Positions 45,678-56,558 are shown, numbered from the stretch's first letter. The stretch: 64,000 nucleotides of DNA from Pseudomonas fluorescens (GCF_900636825.1 NZ_LR134318.1:708501-772500); one strand, 5' to 3'. The notes: generated from the sequence alone by a model not told the origin. Numbers and translations are program-made.

Positions 45678-47051
45678 ATGGACACTCAACGGTTTAGCGC
45701 GGCAGAAAGGCTGGAGCGGCTGCCCGGCAGCGGTTATCACCGGGTAATTTTCATCATCATTGCCCTGGCGTTTTTCTTCGACTCGATGGATCTGGCGATG
45801 ATGACGTTCCTGCTGGGCTCGATCAAAGCCGAATTCGGCTTGAGCAGCGCCCAGGCCGGGCTGCTGGCCAGTTCGAGTTTTTTCGGCATGGTTTTGGGCG
45901 CATCGCTGTCGGGGATGCTCGCCGATCGCTTTGGACGTAAACCGGTGTTTCAGTGGAGCATCGTGCTGTGGGGCTTGGCCAGTTACCTGTGTTCAACGGC
46001 GCAGACGGTGGAGACGCTGACGCTGTTCCGGATTCTGCTCGGGATCGGCATGGGCATGGAGTTTCCGATTGCGCAGTCGATGCTTTCGGAGCTGATTCCG
46101 GCGCAACGGCGCGGGCGCTACATTGCCTTGATGGACGGTTTCTGGCCGTTGGGGTTTGTCGCCGCAGGCGTACTGTCGTATTTCCTCCTGCCGCTGATTG
46201 GCTGGCGCGACATCTTCCTGGTTCTCGGAGTGCCGGCGGTGTTTGTGCTGGCGATCCGTTTTTTCATACCCGAGTCACCGCGCTGGCTCGAACAGGCCGG
46301 GCGCGATGACGCTGCAGACGCCGTGCTCAATGGAATCGAAGCACGAGTGCGCGCCTCGCTGGGCGGCGTGGCGCTGCCGGAACCGATTCGCTTGCCGCGC
46401 ACGGTCACGCCACCGGGCAACTTCTTTTCGGCGCTAAAGCAGATCTGGTCGCCGCAATATCGCCAGCGCACAACGATGATCTGGAGTCTGTGGTTCTTCG
46501 CGCTGCTCGGCTTCTACGGGCTGACCTCATGGCTGAGTGCGCTATTGCAGCAGTCGGGTTTCGCCGTGACGCAGTCGGTGTATTACACGGTGCTGATTTC
46601 CCTCGGTGGCATTCCCGGCTTTTTGATGGCCGCGTGGCTGGTCGAGCGCTGGGGGCGTAAGCCGGTGTGCATCGTCACGTTGCTGGGCGGCGGGGTGATG
46701 GCGTTTCTTTATGGGCAGAGCGCGGTGTTCGGCGGCAATGTCGCATTGCTGATCAGCACGGGACTGTTGATGCAGTTCTTCCTGTTCGGCATGTGGGCGG
46801 TGCTTTATACCTACACGCCAGAGCTGTATCCGACATCGGCACGGGCAACGGGCTCGGGCTTTGCCTCGGCGATTGGCCGCGTCGGTTCATTGCTCGGGCC
46901 ATTGGTGACCGGGCTGGTGTTCCCGATAACCGGGCAGGGCGGAGTGTTCGCGCTGGGCGCGGCATGCTTTGCGATAGCGGCGGGGGTGGTGTGGCTGTTC
47001 GGGATGGAAACGCGGGGCAAAACCCTCGAGGAATTGACTGAGGCTAGCTGA
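45678..47051 (+). CDS. MFS transporter, sugar/aromatic acid type
   Basis: A 457-residue MFS protein of the NiaP/AAHS-like group. FFDSMDLAMMTFLLGSIKAE starts helix 1; motif A is GMLADRFGRKPVF; PESPRWL marks the end of helix 6; the second-half motif is LVERWGRKPVC. Probable importer of an organic acid. ATG 45678 has GGGGGAA six bases upstream; an ATG five codons earlier lacks one. Confidence 0.9.
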   Translation: MDTQRFSAAERLERLPGSGYHRVIFIIIALAFFFDSMDLAMMTFLLGSIKAEFGLSSAQAGLLASSSFFGMVLGASLSGMLADRFGRKPVFQWSIVLWGLASYLCSTAQTVETLTLFRILLGIGMGMEFPIAQSMLSELIPAQRRGRYIALMDGFWPLGFVAAGVLSYFLLPLIGWRDIFLVLGVPAVFVLAIRFFIPESPRWLEQAGRDDAADAVLNGIEARVRASLGGVALPEPIRLPRTVTPPGNFFSALKQIWSPQYRQRTTMIWSLWFFALLGFYGLTSWLSALLQQSGFAVTQSVYYTVLISLGGIPGFLMAAWLVERWGRKPVCIVTLLGGGVMAFLYGQSAVFGGNVALLISTGLLMQFFLFGMWAVLYTYTPELYPTSARATGSGFASAIGRVGSLLGPLVTGLVFPITGQGGVFALGAACFAIAAGVVWLFGMETRGKTLEELTEAS

Positions 47052-47127
47052 AAAGATCGCAGCGTTGCGCAGCTCCTACAGGAAATTCATTAAATTCTGT
47101 AGGAGCTGCGGAACGCTGCGATCTTTT
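47052..47127. repeat. REP pair, head-to-head variant
   Basis: GATCGCAGCGTTGCGCAGCT and inverted AGCTGCGGAACGCTGCGATC. Core GTTGCGC/GGAACGC differs from the usual TTCGGC but keeps approximate pairing. Starts directly after the MFS stop. Confidence 0.8.
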
Positions 47128-47131
47128 GCTT

Positions 47132-48094
<963 letters not shown>

Positions 48095-48165
48095 TCATCA
48101 GGTGCAATGCCGGCATTCTACAGAGGCTGGCCGCAACAATTGGCAAAACCTGACCAGGTAATCGA

Positions 48166-49131
48166 TCAAACCGCCTCTTGTTCACGGCGATAGGCGTAGG
48201 TGTCGGCGAAGCGCGACAGCAGGAATTCGGCGCAAGTGGTCGTCGGATATTTCGCTGGATGCTGTGCGTCCTGACAACCGGGCAGGCATTCGATGCGCGT
48301 GTCCGGGTGCGGCTCAGCGAAGAACGGCATCGAATAGCGATCCACCCCGAGCGGGCTGATCACCCGGTGCGGCGTCGAGCGATAACGGTCGTTGCTCCAG
48401 CGCGCCATCATGTCGCCGAGATTGACCACGAACGTGCCATCAATCGGCGGCGCATCGATCCATTGTCCTTTTACATTCTTCACCTGCAAACCACCGGCGC
48501 TGTCCTGATACAACAGGGTGATGCAGCCGTAATCGGTGTGCGCGCCGGCGCCTTGCTGTTCGGCGGAGCTGGCAGTGTGACGGGGCGGGTAGTGGATCAT
48601 GCGCAGTACGCTGACCGGGTCGACAAAACGGGAGTCGAAGAAATCGCGGTCGATGCCCAGCGCGATGGTCATTGCCCGCAGCAGGGTTTGCGCCAGCGCC
48701 TGCATGTCGAGGTAATGCTGCTCCATCAACTGCGCCCATCCCGCTTGCGTCGGATGTCGGTTCGGCCCGCGCAGCGGCTTGTTCGCCAACACGTCGGGAT
48801 GATCGGCCGGCAAGTGCAGGCCCATGTCGAAGGTTTCTTTCAGATCGCTTGGCTTGTGCGGGTCGAGCTGTTCGGTGGCGATCGCACCGTAGCCGCGGTG
48901 GTGGCGGGTCTGGGTGATGTCGATCTCGAGTTTTTCTGCCGCTGGCAGCGCGAAGAAACGCTGGGCATGATCGAGCAGCGCGTCGATGCGTTGCGCCGTA
49001 ATCGGATGGCCCTTGATGTAGAAGAAGCCCCATTCGCGGCAGGCCTGATCGATTTGTCCGGCCACGGCGGGCCAGGCATGTTCTTCGTCGGCGTAGAGCG
49101 GGCTGATGTCGATGATGGGAAGCTGATTCAT
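48166..49131 (-). CDS. 2-oxoglutarate/Fe(II) oxygenase, isopenicillin N synthase-like
   Basis: A 321-residue oxygenase. DIOX_N region is LPIIDISPLYADE; iron ligands are His and Asp in GAHTDYGCITLLYQD and a distal His in HRVISPL; the 2OG-binding Arg-x-Ser is DRYSMPFF. Substrate unknown; its position between adenine deaminase and a purine-type BMP protein suggests a nucleobase. ATG 49131 has AAGGAT upstream. Confidence 0.9.
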   Translation of the reverse strand: MNQLPIIDISPLYADEEHAWPAVAGQIDQACREWGFFYIKGHPITAQRIDALLDHAQRFFALPAAEKLEIDITQTRHHRGYGAIATEQLDPHKPSDLKETFDMGLHLPADHPDVLANKPLRGPNRHPTQAGWAQLMEQHYLDMQALAQTLLRAMTIALGIDRDFFDSRFVDPVSVLRMIHYPPRHTASSAEQQGAGAHTDYGCITLLYQDSAGGLQVKNVKGQWIDAPPIDGTFVVNLGDMMARWSNDRYRSTPHRVISPLGVDRYSMPFFAEPHPDTRIECLPGCQDAQHPAKYPTTTCAEFLLSRFADTYAYRREQEAV

Positions 49132-49160
49132 ACACAATCCTTGAATACGCTGAAGATCAA

Positions 49161-49249
49161 ATGTAGGAGTGAGCCTGCTCGCGATAGCGGTGTATCAGGC
49201 GACACTCGCTGAATGACCCACCGCATCGCGAGCAGGCTCACTCCTACAA
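49161..49249. repeat. REP palindrome pair (GTAGGAGTGAGCC-type)
   Basis: Arms as in the 7743 element, around a different centre. Between the oxygenase and BMP genes. Confidence 0.85.
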
Positions 49250-49269
49250 GGGATGGTGGTATGACAGGG

Positions 49270-50343
49270 TTACTTCGGCATTTCGGCCTTCATGCCTTCC
49301 ACGTAATAATTCATCGACGCCAGCTCGGCATTGGTCGCGCTCACGCCTGCCGGAATTTTTTCAACACCGGCCTGATCCTTGATCGGCCCGGTGAACGGTT
49401 GCAGCGCACCGCTCTTGATGTCGGCAATGATTTGTTCCGCCTCGGCTTTCACGGGTGCCGGCACCAGATCGCTGATCGGCAATTGCACCGTGCCTTCCTT
49501 CAGCCCGCCCCAGTAATCCTGGGACTTCCACGTGTGATCGATCACGCTTTGCGTGGCCTGAATGTAGTGCGGCGCCCAGTCGTTGACGATCGAGGTCAAC
49601 ACCGCTTTCGGCCCGAAGTGCGCCATGTCCGAGGCATACCCCACCGCATACACGCCACGACGCTCGGCCGCCTGAATCGGCCCCGGACTGTCGGTGTGCT
49701 GGAACACCACGTCGACGCCCTGATCGATCAGCGCGTTGGCGGCATCGGCTTCCTTGCCCGGATCGAACCAGGAGTTGACCCACACCACTTTGATCTCGGT
49801 GCCGGGGTTGTACTTGTTAAGCGCCAATTGAATCGAGTTGATGTCGCGGATCACTTCGGGGATCGGAAACGAAGCGACGTAACCGATCTTTTTGGTCTTG
49901 GTCATTTTCGCGGCGAGGAAACCGCCGACGTAGCGACCCTCATAAGTGCGCGCGAGGTAGGTGCCGAGGTTCTTGTCCTGCTTGTAACCGGTGGCGTGTT
50001 CGAAGGTCACTTTGGGAAATTGTTTAGCGACTTTCAGTGTTGGGTTCATGTAGCCGAATGAAGTGGTGAAAATCAGGTCGTACTTGTCCTTGGCCATGTT
50101 GCGGATCACCCGCTCGGCGTCGGCGCCTTCGGCGACGTTTTCGACGTAGTTGGTGGTGATCTGATTGCCGAATTTATCCGCGAGAGCCTTGCGCCCCTGT
50201 TCATGCTGATACGTCCAGCCATGGTCACCGATCGGGCCGATGTAGACGAATCCGACCTTCAGCGGATCGGCAGCGCTGGCGCTCAGGCTGATTCCCAGAC
50301 CGAGGGCGGCGCACAGCAGTTTGTGCAGCGGACGTGTTGGCAT
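49270..50343 (-). CDS. BMP-family ABC transporter substrate-binding protein
   Basis: A 357-residue periplasmic protein. Signal peptide LLCAALGLGISLSASA; mature domain KVGFVYIGPIGDHGWTYQHE (BMP signature), then ATGYKQDKNLGTYLARTYEG. The family binds purine nucleosides or nucleobases. It should feed the permease/ATPase genes at 54.5-58.1 kb. ATG 50343 is nine bases from GGAG; two earlier in-frame ATGs lack a signal-peptide context. Confidence 0.92.
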   Translation of the reverse strand: MPTRPLHKLLCAALGLGISLSASAADPLKVGFVYIGPIGDHGWTYQHEQGRKALADKFGNQITTNYVENVAEGADAERVIRNMAKDKYDLIFTTSFGYMNPTLKVAKQFPKVTFEHATGYKQDKNLGTYLARTYEGRYVGGFLAAKMTKTKKIGYVASFPIPEVIRDINSIQLALNKYNPGTEIKVVWVNSWFDPGKEADAANALIDQGVDVVFQHTDSPGPIQAAERRGVYAVGYASDMAHFGPKAVLTSIVNDWAPHYIQATQSVIDHTWKSQDYWGGLKEGTVQLPISDLVPAPVKAEAEQIIADIKSGALQPFTGPIKDQAGVEKIPAGVSATNAELASMNYYVEGMKAEMPK

Positions 50344-50415
50344 GAACTCGAACTCCATTTTGTTGTGTGTGGTCAGGGCCAATGCAAATTGCTGACCAAC
50401 AGGACAACAAACAAC

Positions 50416-50489
50416 AAAGATCGCAGCCTTCGGCAGCTCCTACATGGGAATGCACAACCTGTAGGAGCTGCCGAAGGCTGCGATCTTTT
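50416..50489. repeat. REP pair in head-to-head arrangement
   Basis: GATCGCAGCCTTCGGCAGCT and complement with inner spacer ATGGGAATGCA, as at 39890. Confidence 0.88.
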
Positions 50490-50618
50490 TCAGCGCCAGT
50501 ACCAACGCAGTGCAACTCAACGGATTCACGCTATCGCTTGGTGCGCTAATGTGTAACGAAACGTTAGCGCCGCTCCGCAGTCAGTAGCTCATCAGTTCTT
50601 TTCGGCAAAAGGCCCGTC

Positions 50619-51710
50619 ATGCTCTCAATCCTCAAGCAAGAAAGCTTTCTGCTGCTGGCAGTCATTGCCGCTTGCATCGCTTATCCACTGGAACACTGGC
50701 TGCTGCACAGCGGCCAGATCGTCGCGCTGATCGGCGGTCTGCTGCTGATCGCCTTCATCGTTGCCGCCTCGATGCGCGTTGCCCATCACGCCGAATTGCT
50801 CGCGGAAAAGGTCGGCGACCCCTACGGCACGATGATCCTGACCCTCGCCGCGGTACTCGTTGAAGTGGTGATCCTCGCGATCATGATGAGCAACGAAGCC
50901 TCGTCCACGCTGGTGCGCGACACCATCTATTCGGCGGTGATGCTCGACATCAACGGCATCCTCGGCCTCGCCGCGCTGATGGGCGGGATCAAGCACGGCG
51001 AGCAGTCTTACAACGACGATTCGGCGCGCAGTTACAGCGTGATGATTCTCACCGCGATGGGTGTGTCGATGGTCGTGCCGGAATTCATTCCCGAGGCCAA
51101 CTGGAAGCTTTATTCAGCGTTTACGATTGGCGCGATGGTGGTGCTTTACGCCCTGTTCCTGCGCATGCAGGTCGGCCCGCACAGCTACTTCTTCAGCTAC
51201 AGCTACCCGGACAAACGCCGCAAGAAAGAGCCGATCGAACAGGAACCGAAACCGGTCAGTCTGGCGCTGTCGATCGGCACGCTGGTGTTTGGTGTGGTGG
51301 TGATCGGCGCGCTGGCCGAGGTGATGTCCAAGACCCTTGATCTGGGCCTGGAAGGTACCGGTGCTCCGCCGGTGATCACGGCGATTCTGGTGGCGGCGAT
51401 TTCCGCAGCGCCGGAGATTTTGACCGCGTTGCGTGCGGCGTTGGCCAATCGGATGCAATCGGTGGTGAACATTGCGATGGGCGCATCGCTGTCGACGGTG
51501 ATCCTGACCGTGCCGGTGATGGAAGCGATGGCGCTGTACACCGGCCAGCCGTTTCAGATGGCGATGACCCCGGTGCAAACGGTGATGATCTTTATCACCC
51601 TGATCGTCAGCGCAATCAACCTCAATGACGGCGAGACCAATGCCATCGAAGGCATGACGCACTTCGTGCTGTTTGCGACCTTTATCATGCTGTCCCTGCT
51701 GGGCCTATAG
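50619..51710 (+). CDS. chaA: Calcium/cation:proton antiporter ChaA-like
   Basis: A 363-residue CaCA-family exchanger with about eleven helices. The two alpha-repeats are GDPYGTMILTLAAVLVEVVI and ISAAPEILTALRAALANRMQ; the central loop is charged (DKRRKKEPIEQEPKP). ChaA exports Ca2+ (or Na+/K+) in exchange for H+. Unrelated to the flanking purine genes. Confidence 0.92.
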   Translation: MLSILKQESFLLLAVIAACIAYPLEHWLLHSGQIVALIGGLLLIAFIVAASMRVAHHAELLAEKVGDPYGTMILTLAAVLVEVVILAIMMSNEASSTLVRDTIYSAVMLDINGILGLAALMGGIKHGEQSYNDDSARSYSVMILTAMGVSMVVPEFIPEANWKLYSAFTIGAMVVLYALFLRMQVGPHSYFFSYSYPDKRRKKEPIEQEPKPVSLALSIGTLVFGVVVIGALAEVMSKTLDLGLEGTGAPPVITAILVAAISAAPEILTALRAALANRMQSVVNIAMGASLSTVILTVPVMEAMALYTGQPFQMAMTPVQTVMIFITLIVSAINLNDGETNAIEGMTHFVLFATFIMLSLLGL

Positions 51711-51726
51711 GGACGCTGAAAAACCT

Positions 51727-51815
51727 TTGGGGGCGGGCTTGCCCGCGATTGCGGTGTGTCAGAAACCATATATGTGCCTGACACACCCCCATCGCGGGCA
51801 AGCCCGCTCCCACAG
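51727..51815. repeat. REP palindrome pair (GGGCTTGCCCGCG-type)
   Basis: GGGGGCGGGCTTGCCCGCGA and complement with an inner dyad GTGTCAG/CTGACAC. It lies between chaA and the convergent deaminase gene and could limit read-through. Confidence 0.88.
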
Positions 51816-51830
51816 GGATTAATGATCGGA

Positions 51831-53189
51831 TCAGGTCCCGGCGATCAGCTGGCGAGCGGCCTGGCTGTGATTGGCAATCAGGCCTTTCAGATCCAGTCCT
51901 TCGACCTGACCATCAATCACGCGCCACTTGCCGCCAATCATCACCCGATCCGCACGATCCGCGCCGCACAGCAGCAATGCCGAAATCGGATCGTGGCTAC
52001 CGGAAAACCGCAGCTCGTCGAGCTTGAACAACGCCAGATCCGCCTGCTTGCCGACCGCCAACTCACCGATGTCCGTACGCCCCAACAGGCTCGCCGAACC
52101 TTTGGTCGCCCAACCGAGCACCCGCTCCGGGGTGATCTTTTCGGCGCCGTAGCGCAAGCGCTGGATGTACAGCGCCTGACGCGCTTCCAAAATCATGTTC
52201 GAGGCATCGTTGGACGCCGAACCATCCACACCCAGACCAAACAACGCACCGGCGTCGGTCAAGTCGATACTCGGGCAAATGCCGGACGCCAGGCGCATGT
52301 TCGAACTCGGGCAGTGGCAAATGCCGGTGCCGGCCTGGCCGAGGCGGGCGATTTCGTCGGGGTTGAAATGGATGCCGTGGGCCAGCCAGGTGCGCGGGCC
52401 AAGCCAGCCGACGCTGTCGAGATAATCGACGGTGCGCAGGCCGAAACGCTGCAGGCAGAAGTCTTCTTCGTCGAGGGTTTCAGCGAGGTGGGTGTGCAGG
52501 CGCACATCGAGCTTGTTCGCCAGGTCGGCACTGGCCGACATGATTTCCGGGGTCACCGAGAACGGCGAGCACGGCGCCAGCGCGATCTGAATCTGCGCGC
52601 CATCGCCTCGCTCGTGGTACTCGTGAATCAGCCGCTGGCTGTCGTCGAGAATCACCTCGCCTTCCTGCACCGTTTGCTGCGGAGGCAGGCCGCCGTCCTT
52701 CTCGCCGAGGCTCATCGAACCGCGGGTGAGCATGGCGCGCATGCCCAGTTCACGCACTGTTTCGACTTGCACGTCGATGGCGTTTTCCAGACCATCCGGG
52801 AACAGATAGTGATGGTCAGCAGCAGTGGTGCAACCCGAGAGCAGCAACTCAGCCAGCGCCACTTTGGTCGCGAGGGCGAGTTTTTCCGGAGTCAGGCGTG
52901 CCCACACCGGATACAGCGTTTTCAGCCACGGAAACAACGGCTGATTGACCACCGGCGCCCAGGCGCGGGTCAGGGTTTGATAGAAGTGATGGTGCGTGTT
53001 GATCAGGCCCGGCAGGATTACATGCTCGCGGGCATCGAACACTTCATTGCACGGCGCCGACGGCTGTTGGCCGGCCGCGAGCACTTCGACGATGACGCCG
53101 TCTTGCAGCACCAGGCCGCCACGGGCATCGAGCTCGTTGGAGGTGAAAATGGCGAGGGGGTTTTTTAACCAGGTACGGGTCGCAGGCAT
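51831..53189 (-). CDS. 8-oxoguanine deaminase
   Basis: A 452-residue cog0402 amidohydrolase. Metal ligands are in INTHHHFYQTLTRAW (His66-68 region), HTHLAET and DGSASNDASN; the SMSLGEKDGGLPP and APCSPFSVT blocks match the 8-oxoguanine group. The P. aeruginosa enzyme Pa0142 converts 8-oxoguanine to urate and has nearly the same length. ATG 53189 has AGAGGAG upstream; the longer frame runs out of family homology. Confidence 0.9.
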   Translation of the reverse strand: MPATRTWLKNPLAIFTSNELDARGGLVLQDGVIVEVLAAGQQPSAPCNEVFDAREHVILPGLINTHHHFYQTLTRAWAPVVNQPLFPWLKTLYPVWARLTPEKLALATKVALAELLLSGCTTAADHHYLFPDGLENAIDVQVETVRELGMRAMLTRGSMSLGEKDGGLPPQQTVQEGEVILDDSQRLIHEYHERGDGAQIQIALAPCSPFSVTPEIMSASADLANKLDVRLHTHLAETLDEEDFCLQRFGLRTVDYLDSVGWLGPRTWLAHGIHFNPDEIARLGQAGTGICHCPSSNMRLASGICPSIDLTDAGALFGLGVDGSASNDASNMILEARQALYIQRLRYGAEKITPERVLGWATKGSASLLGRTDIGELAVGKQADLALFKLDELRFSGSHDPISALLLCGADRADRVMIGGKWRVIDGQVEGLDLKGLIANHSQAARQLIAGT

Positions 53190-53398
53190 TGTGGCCGGCT
53201 CCTCTGAAAATGGGTTCAGGGTTGCCAGCTCAGTGTTGCCCTGTCTGCTGATCCAGGTTCGCCGCACGGACGAGGTGCGCAGTTTCAAACAAAACCTTAA
53301 ATCGGGCAAGCCCAACCCGACCATTCACCACAAAACCAAAATACACAAACCAATGGCGATGTGATCCGACAACGCCCATTCCAACAAAATACGCAACC

Positions 53399-53479
53399 CT
53401 GTAGGAGCTGCCGAAGGCTGCGATCTTTTGATCTTGTTTTTTACAATCAAAAGATCGCAGCCTTCGGCAGCTCCTACAA
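53399..53479. repeat. REP palindrome pair (GTAGGAGC-type)
   Basis: CTGTAGGAGCTGCCGAAGGC and complement, directly before an 8-bp tandem repeat. The 365-bp gap between the SDR and deaminase genes holds these two repeats and the deaminase promoter. Confidence 0.9.
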
Positions 53480-53485
53480 TTAGCC

Positions 53486-53533
53486 AGTCATGCAGTCATG
53501 CAGTCATGCAGTCATGCAGGTATTCAGGTATTC
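53486..53533. repeat. 8-bp tandem repeat
   Basis: Four perfect AGTCATGC units followed by two AGGTATTC units, 48 bases in all, 22 bases before the SDR gene stop. A VNTR-like tract. Confidence 0.95.
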
Positions 53534-53554
53534 AGGGGATTTTGATTTCACTGC

Positions 53555-54241
53555 TTACCAGGGAATCGTTTCGCCTTTGTAATTGACGAAGTGGTGCCCG
53601 CCCTTGCCGGTGAACGCATTGACCTGATCGATCAGCCCACGGGTGCTGGTCTCGACATCGATGTCAGCACCTTCGCCACCCATGTCCGTTTTCACCCAAC
53701 CGGGATGCATCGACAGCACGGTCAGTTTCTGCTCGCCCAATTGCGTGACGAAGCTGTTGGTCATGGAATTGAGCGCGGCCTTGCTCGCTTTGTACAGCGC
53801 CAGCTCCGGGGCGTCCGGCATGGTCACGCTGCCCAGCACCGAACTCATGAATGCCAGCACGCCGCTGCCATCGCGGATCTGCCCGACAAAACGTTGCGCC
53901 AGATTGATCGGCGCCACCGCGTTGGTGAAAAACAACTGACCGACTTGCGCCAACGTCGCGCCGTCCGGTGTTTGCACATCCGGGCCTTTGACCCCGGCGT
54001 TGACGAACAGCAGGTCAAAGGTTTCGTCACGCAGTTGCTGGCTCAGCGCAATCACTGCTTGCTGATCATCCATGTCGAGCTTCTCGATCCGCACCTGCCC
54101 GAGCGCTCGCAGCGCCTCGGCGTTTTGCGGATTGCGCACGGTGGCCGTGACTTGCCAGCCATCGGCCAGCAGGGTTTTCACCAGACCGAGGCCCAGGCCC
54201 CGCGAGGCGCCGATGATCAGCGCATTTTTTGCCTGAGACAT
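53555..54241 (-). CDS. Short-chain dehydrogenase/reductase
   Basis: A 228-residue SDR. NAD(P) loop LIIGASRGLGLGLVKTL at about residues 8-24; NAG; catalytic Ser in LAFMSSVLGSV and Tyr-x-x-x-Lys in ALYKASKAALNS. Resembles C-factor-like SDRs; substrate unknown. ATG 54241 has AAGGT upstream. Confidence 0.88.
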   Translation of the reverse strand: MSQAKNALIIGASRGLGLGLVKTLLADGWQVTATVRNPQNAEALRALGQVRIEKLDMDDQQAVIALSQQLRDETFDLLFVNAGVKGPDVQTPDGATLAQVGQLFFTNAVAPINLAQRFVGQIRDGSGVLAFMSSVLGSVTMPDAPELALYKASKAALNSMTNSFVTQLGEQKLTVLSMHPGWVKTDMGGEGADIDVETSTRGLIDQVNAFTGKGGHHFVNYKGETIPW

Positions 54242-54416
54242 GATGGGTACCTTGATAGTCAACATTCAGGATTCAGTGGACCGGCCTGCCCGCGCCGAAG
54301 TTGCAAACTCCGGCGCAAAGAGGCAGCGACCGGAGCATACCCCAGCCCTTGCCGTGCTTGCTTCCTCAAACTCTCAGGATTGGTTGATGTTGGTTCAGGT
54401 GTTGCCTGTGCGGACA

Positions 54417-54493
54417 CTTTCGCGAGCAGGCTCGCTCCCACAGGGGAACTGAGTGAACTCGGTCAAATGTGGAAGCGAGCCTGCTCGCGAAGA
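54417..54493. repeat. REP palindrome pair (GCGAGCCTGCTCGCG-type)
   Basis: TTTCGCGAGCAGGCTCGCTC and complement GAGCCTGCTCGCGAAG, just beyond the 3' end of the ABC operon. Confidence 0.85.
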
Positions 54494-54511
54494 GGCCCGC
54501 CCAGCCACCCT

Positions 54512-55441
54512 TTAATGCCCCGCCTGCCAAGGCTGCCCCAACGACACCGGCGCATACAACCGTGTGCGCACGGCATCGCGCGACAACAACACCAGCACCA
54601 CAATGGTCGCGACGTAAGGCAGCATCGCCAGCAGACTCGACGGAATCGCCAGCCCCAATCCCTGCGCCACCAGATGCAGGATGCTGGCGAGGCCGAACAG
54701 ATAGGCGCCGAGCAACAACCGCCAGACCCGCCAACTGGCGAACACCACCAGCGCCAGGGCGATCCAGCCGCGTCCGGCGGTCATGTTTTCTGCCCACATC
54801 GGCGTGTACGCCAGCGACAGATACGCCCCGGCCAAACCGGCCATCGCCCCGCCAAACAGCACCGCCAGCGTGCGCACGGTCAACACTGGCAAGCCCATCG
54901 CACTGGCCGCATCCGGGTTCTCGCCAACTGCCTGGATGATCAAGCCCAGACGACTTTTGCTGATCACCCACGCCACCAGCGCAAACAGCGCGAACGACAG
55001 ATACACCAGTAGATCCTGAGAGAACAGCATGCGCCCCAGCAGGGGAATATCGCTCAGGTAAGGAATGGCCAGCGGCTCGAAACCGGCCAGTGGTTTACCC
55101 ACCCACGCCGCACCGACAAAGGTCGAAAGGCCAACGCCGAAGATCGTCAGCGCCAACCCGGTTGCCACCTGATTGGCATTGAACACCAGCGCCACCAAGG
55201 CAAACAGCGACGACAACAGCATCCCGGCGAACATCGCCAACAACACGCCAAGCCACAGGTTGCCGCTGTTGAGGGCGACGATAAAACCGACCACCGCACC
55301 GAACAGCATCATGCCTTCCTGACCCAGGTTGAGCACGCCGCTCTTCTCGCAGATCAGTTCACCCAGGGCCACCAGCAACAGCGGTGTGCCGCAACGCACC
55401 ATGGCGTAGAAAATATTGCTCAACAGATCGATATCCATCAC
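54512..55441 (-). CDS. Nucleoside ABC transporter permease, YufQ/BmpD-like
   Basis: A 309-residue BPD_transp_2 permease with eight to ten helices. Signature GVLNLGQEGMMLFGAVVGF and NPDAASAMGLPVLTVRTLA. It is the third gene of the ATPase-permease-permease operon; its start overlaps the stop of the previous gene by four bases. Expected substrate purine nucleosides or bases via BMP. Confidence 0.92.
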   Translation of the reverse strand: MMDIDLLSNIFYAMVRCGTPLLLVALGELICEKSGVLNLGQEGMMLFGAVVGFIVALNSGNLWLGVLLAMFAGMLLSSLFALVALVFNANQVATGLALTIFGVGLSTFVGAAWVGKPLAGFEPLAIPYLSDIPLLGRMLFSQDLLVYLSFALFALVAWVISKSRLGLIIQAVGENPDAASAMGLPVLTVRTLAVLFGGAMAGLAGAYLSLAYTPMWAENMTAGRGWIALALVVFASWRVWRLLLGAYLFGLASILHLVAQGLGLAIPSSLLAMLPYVATIVVLVLLSRDAVRTRLYAPVSLGQPWQAGH

Positions 55442-56544
55442 AGCGCTCCGGCGGTTACGGCATTGGTCGAAGTGCGCTTGACCCAGCGCAGTTTCAGGCG
55501 CGGCCGATAGAGGATCAGCACGTCACAGGCGAGCAGGAAAAACAGCATCATGCCTTGGAACAGCTGAGTGATTGCCTGCGGCAGATTGAGCGACATTTGC
55601 GCGCTCTCGCCGCCGATGTACAGCAGCGCCATCAGCAGACTGGAGAACAGAATGCCGATCGGATTGAGGCGCCCGAGAAACGCCACGGTGATCGCCGCAT
55701 AGCCATAACCGGGCGACACTTGCGGCACCAATTGGCCGATCGGCCCGGTGACTTCGCAAACGCCGGCCAGCCCGGCCAACCCGCCGCTGATCAACAGCGC
55801 CAGCCAGATCAGCCGCTTCTCGCGAAAACCGACAAACCCCGCCGCGCGCTTGTCCAGCCCGAGCACTTTGATCTGGAAACCGACAAAGCTTTTCTGCAAC
55901 AACACCCACACCGCGACCAATGCGAGCAAAGCGAAATACACCCCGGCGTGCACCCGGCCATCCTCCAGCAGCAGCGGCAAACGAGTGGCGTCGCCGAACA
56001 TCGCCGATTCGGGAAAATTGAACCCGGCCGGATCCTTCAGCGGCCCGTGCACGCAAAACAGCAACAGGTTCAACGCGATGTAATTGAGCATGATGCTGGT
56101 TAGGATTTCGTTGGCGTTGAAGCGCGTACGCAGCCACGCCGTCAGCCCGGCCCATGCCGCGCCGGCCAGCGTGCCGGTCAGCAGAACCAAGACCAGCGCC
56201 CAACGGCTTTGCAGGTCGATGATATTCACGGCCAGGGCACTGCCGGCGAGGGCGCCGAGCAGTAGTTGTCCCTCGGCGCCGATGTTCCAGATTCTGGCCT
56301 GATACGCCACCGCTAGCCCCAATGCACAAAGCAGGATCGGCAGCGTTTTCACCAGCAATTCGGAGACGCCATACAGATCGCTGACTGGCGCGATCAGCAG
56401 TGTGTGCAATGTTTGCAGCGGATCATGGCCGAGGGCGATGAACAGCAGGGATCCGCAGCCAAGCGTCAGCGCTGCCGCCAGTAACGGCGAGCACCACAGC
56501 ATCAGGCGCGATTGCTGGCCACGGGGTTCAAGGGAAAGCAGCAT
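55438..56544 (-). CDS. Nucleoside ABC transporter permease, YufP-like
   Basis: A 368-residue BPD_transp_2 permease; the family block is WNIGAEGQLLLGALAGSALA and FNANEILTSIMLNYIAL. ATG 56544 is nine bases from GGAG; the longer frame overlaps the ATPase gene. Partner of the 54512 permease. Confidence 0.92.
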   Translation of the reverse strand: MLLSLEPRGQQSRLMLWCSPLLAAALTLGCGSLLFIALGHDPLQTLHTLLIAPVSDLYGVSELLVKTLPILLCALGLAVAYQARIWNIGAEGQLLLGALAGSALAVNIIDLQSRWALVLVLLTGTLAGAAWAGLTAWLRTRFNANEILTSIMLNYIALNLLLFCVHGPLKDPAGFNFPESAMFGDATRLPLLLEDGRVHAGVYFALLALVAVWVLLQKSFVGFQIKVLGLDKRAAGFVGFREKRLIWLALLISGGLAGLAGVCEVTGPIGQLVPQVSPGYGYAAITVAFLGRLNPIGILFSSLLMALLYIGGESAQMSLNLPQAITQLFQGMMLFFLLACDVLILYRPRLKLRWVKRTSTNAVTAGAL

Positions 56545-56558
56545 GTAAGGAAACTCCG

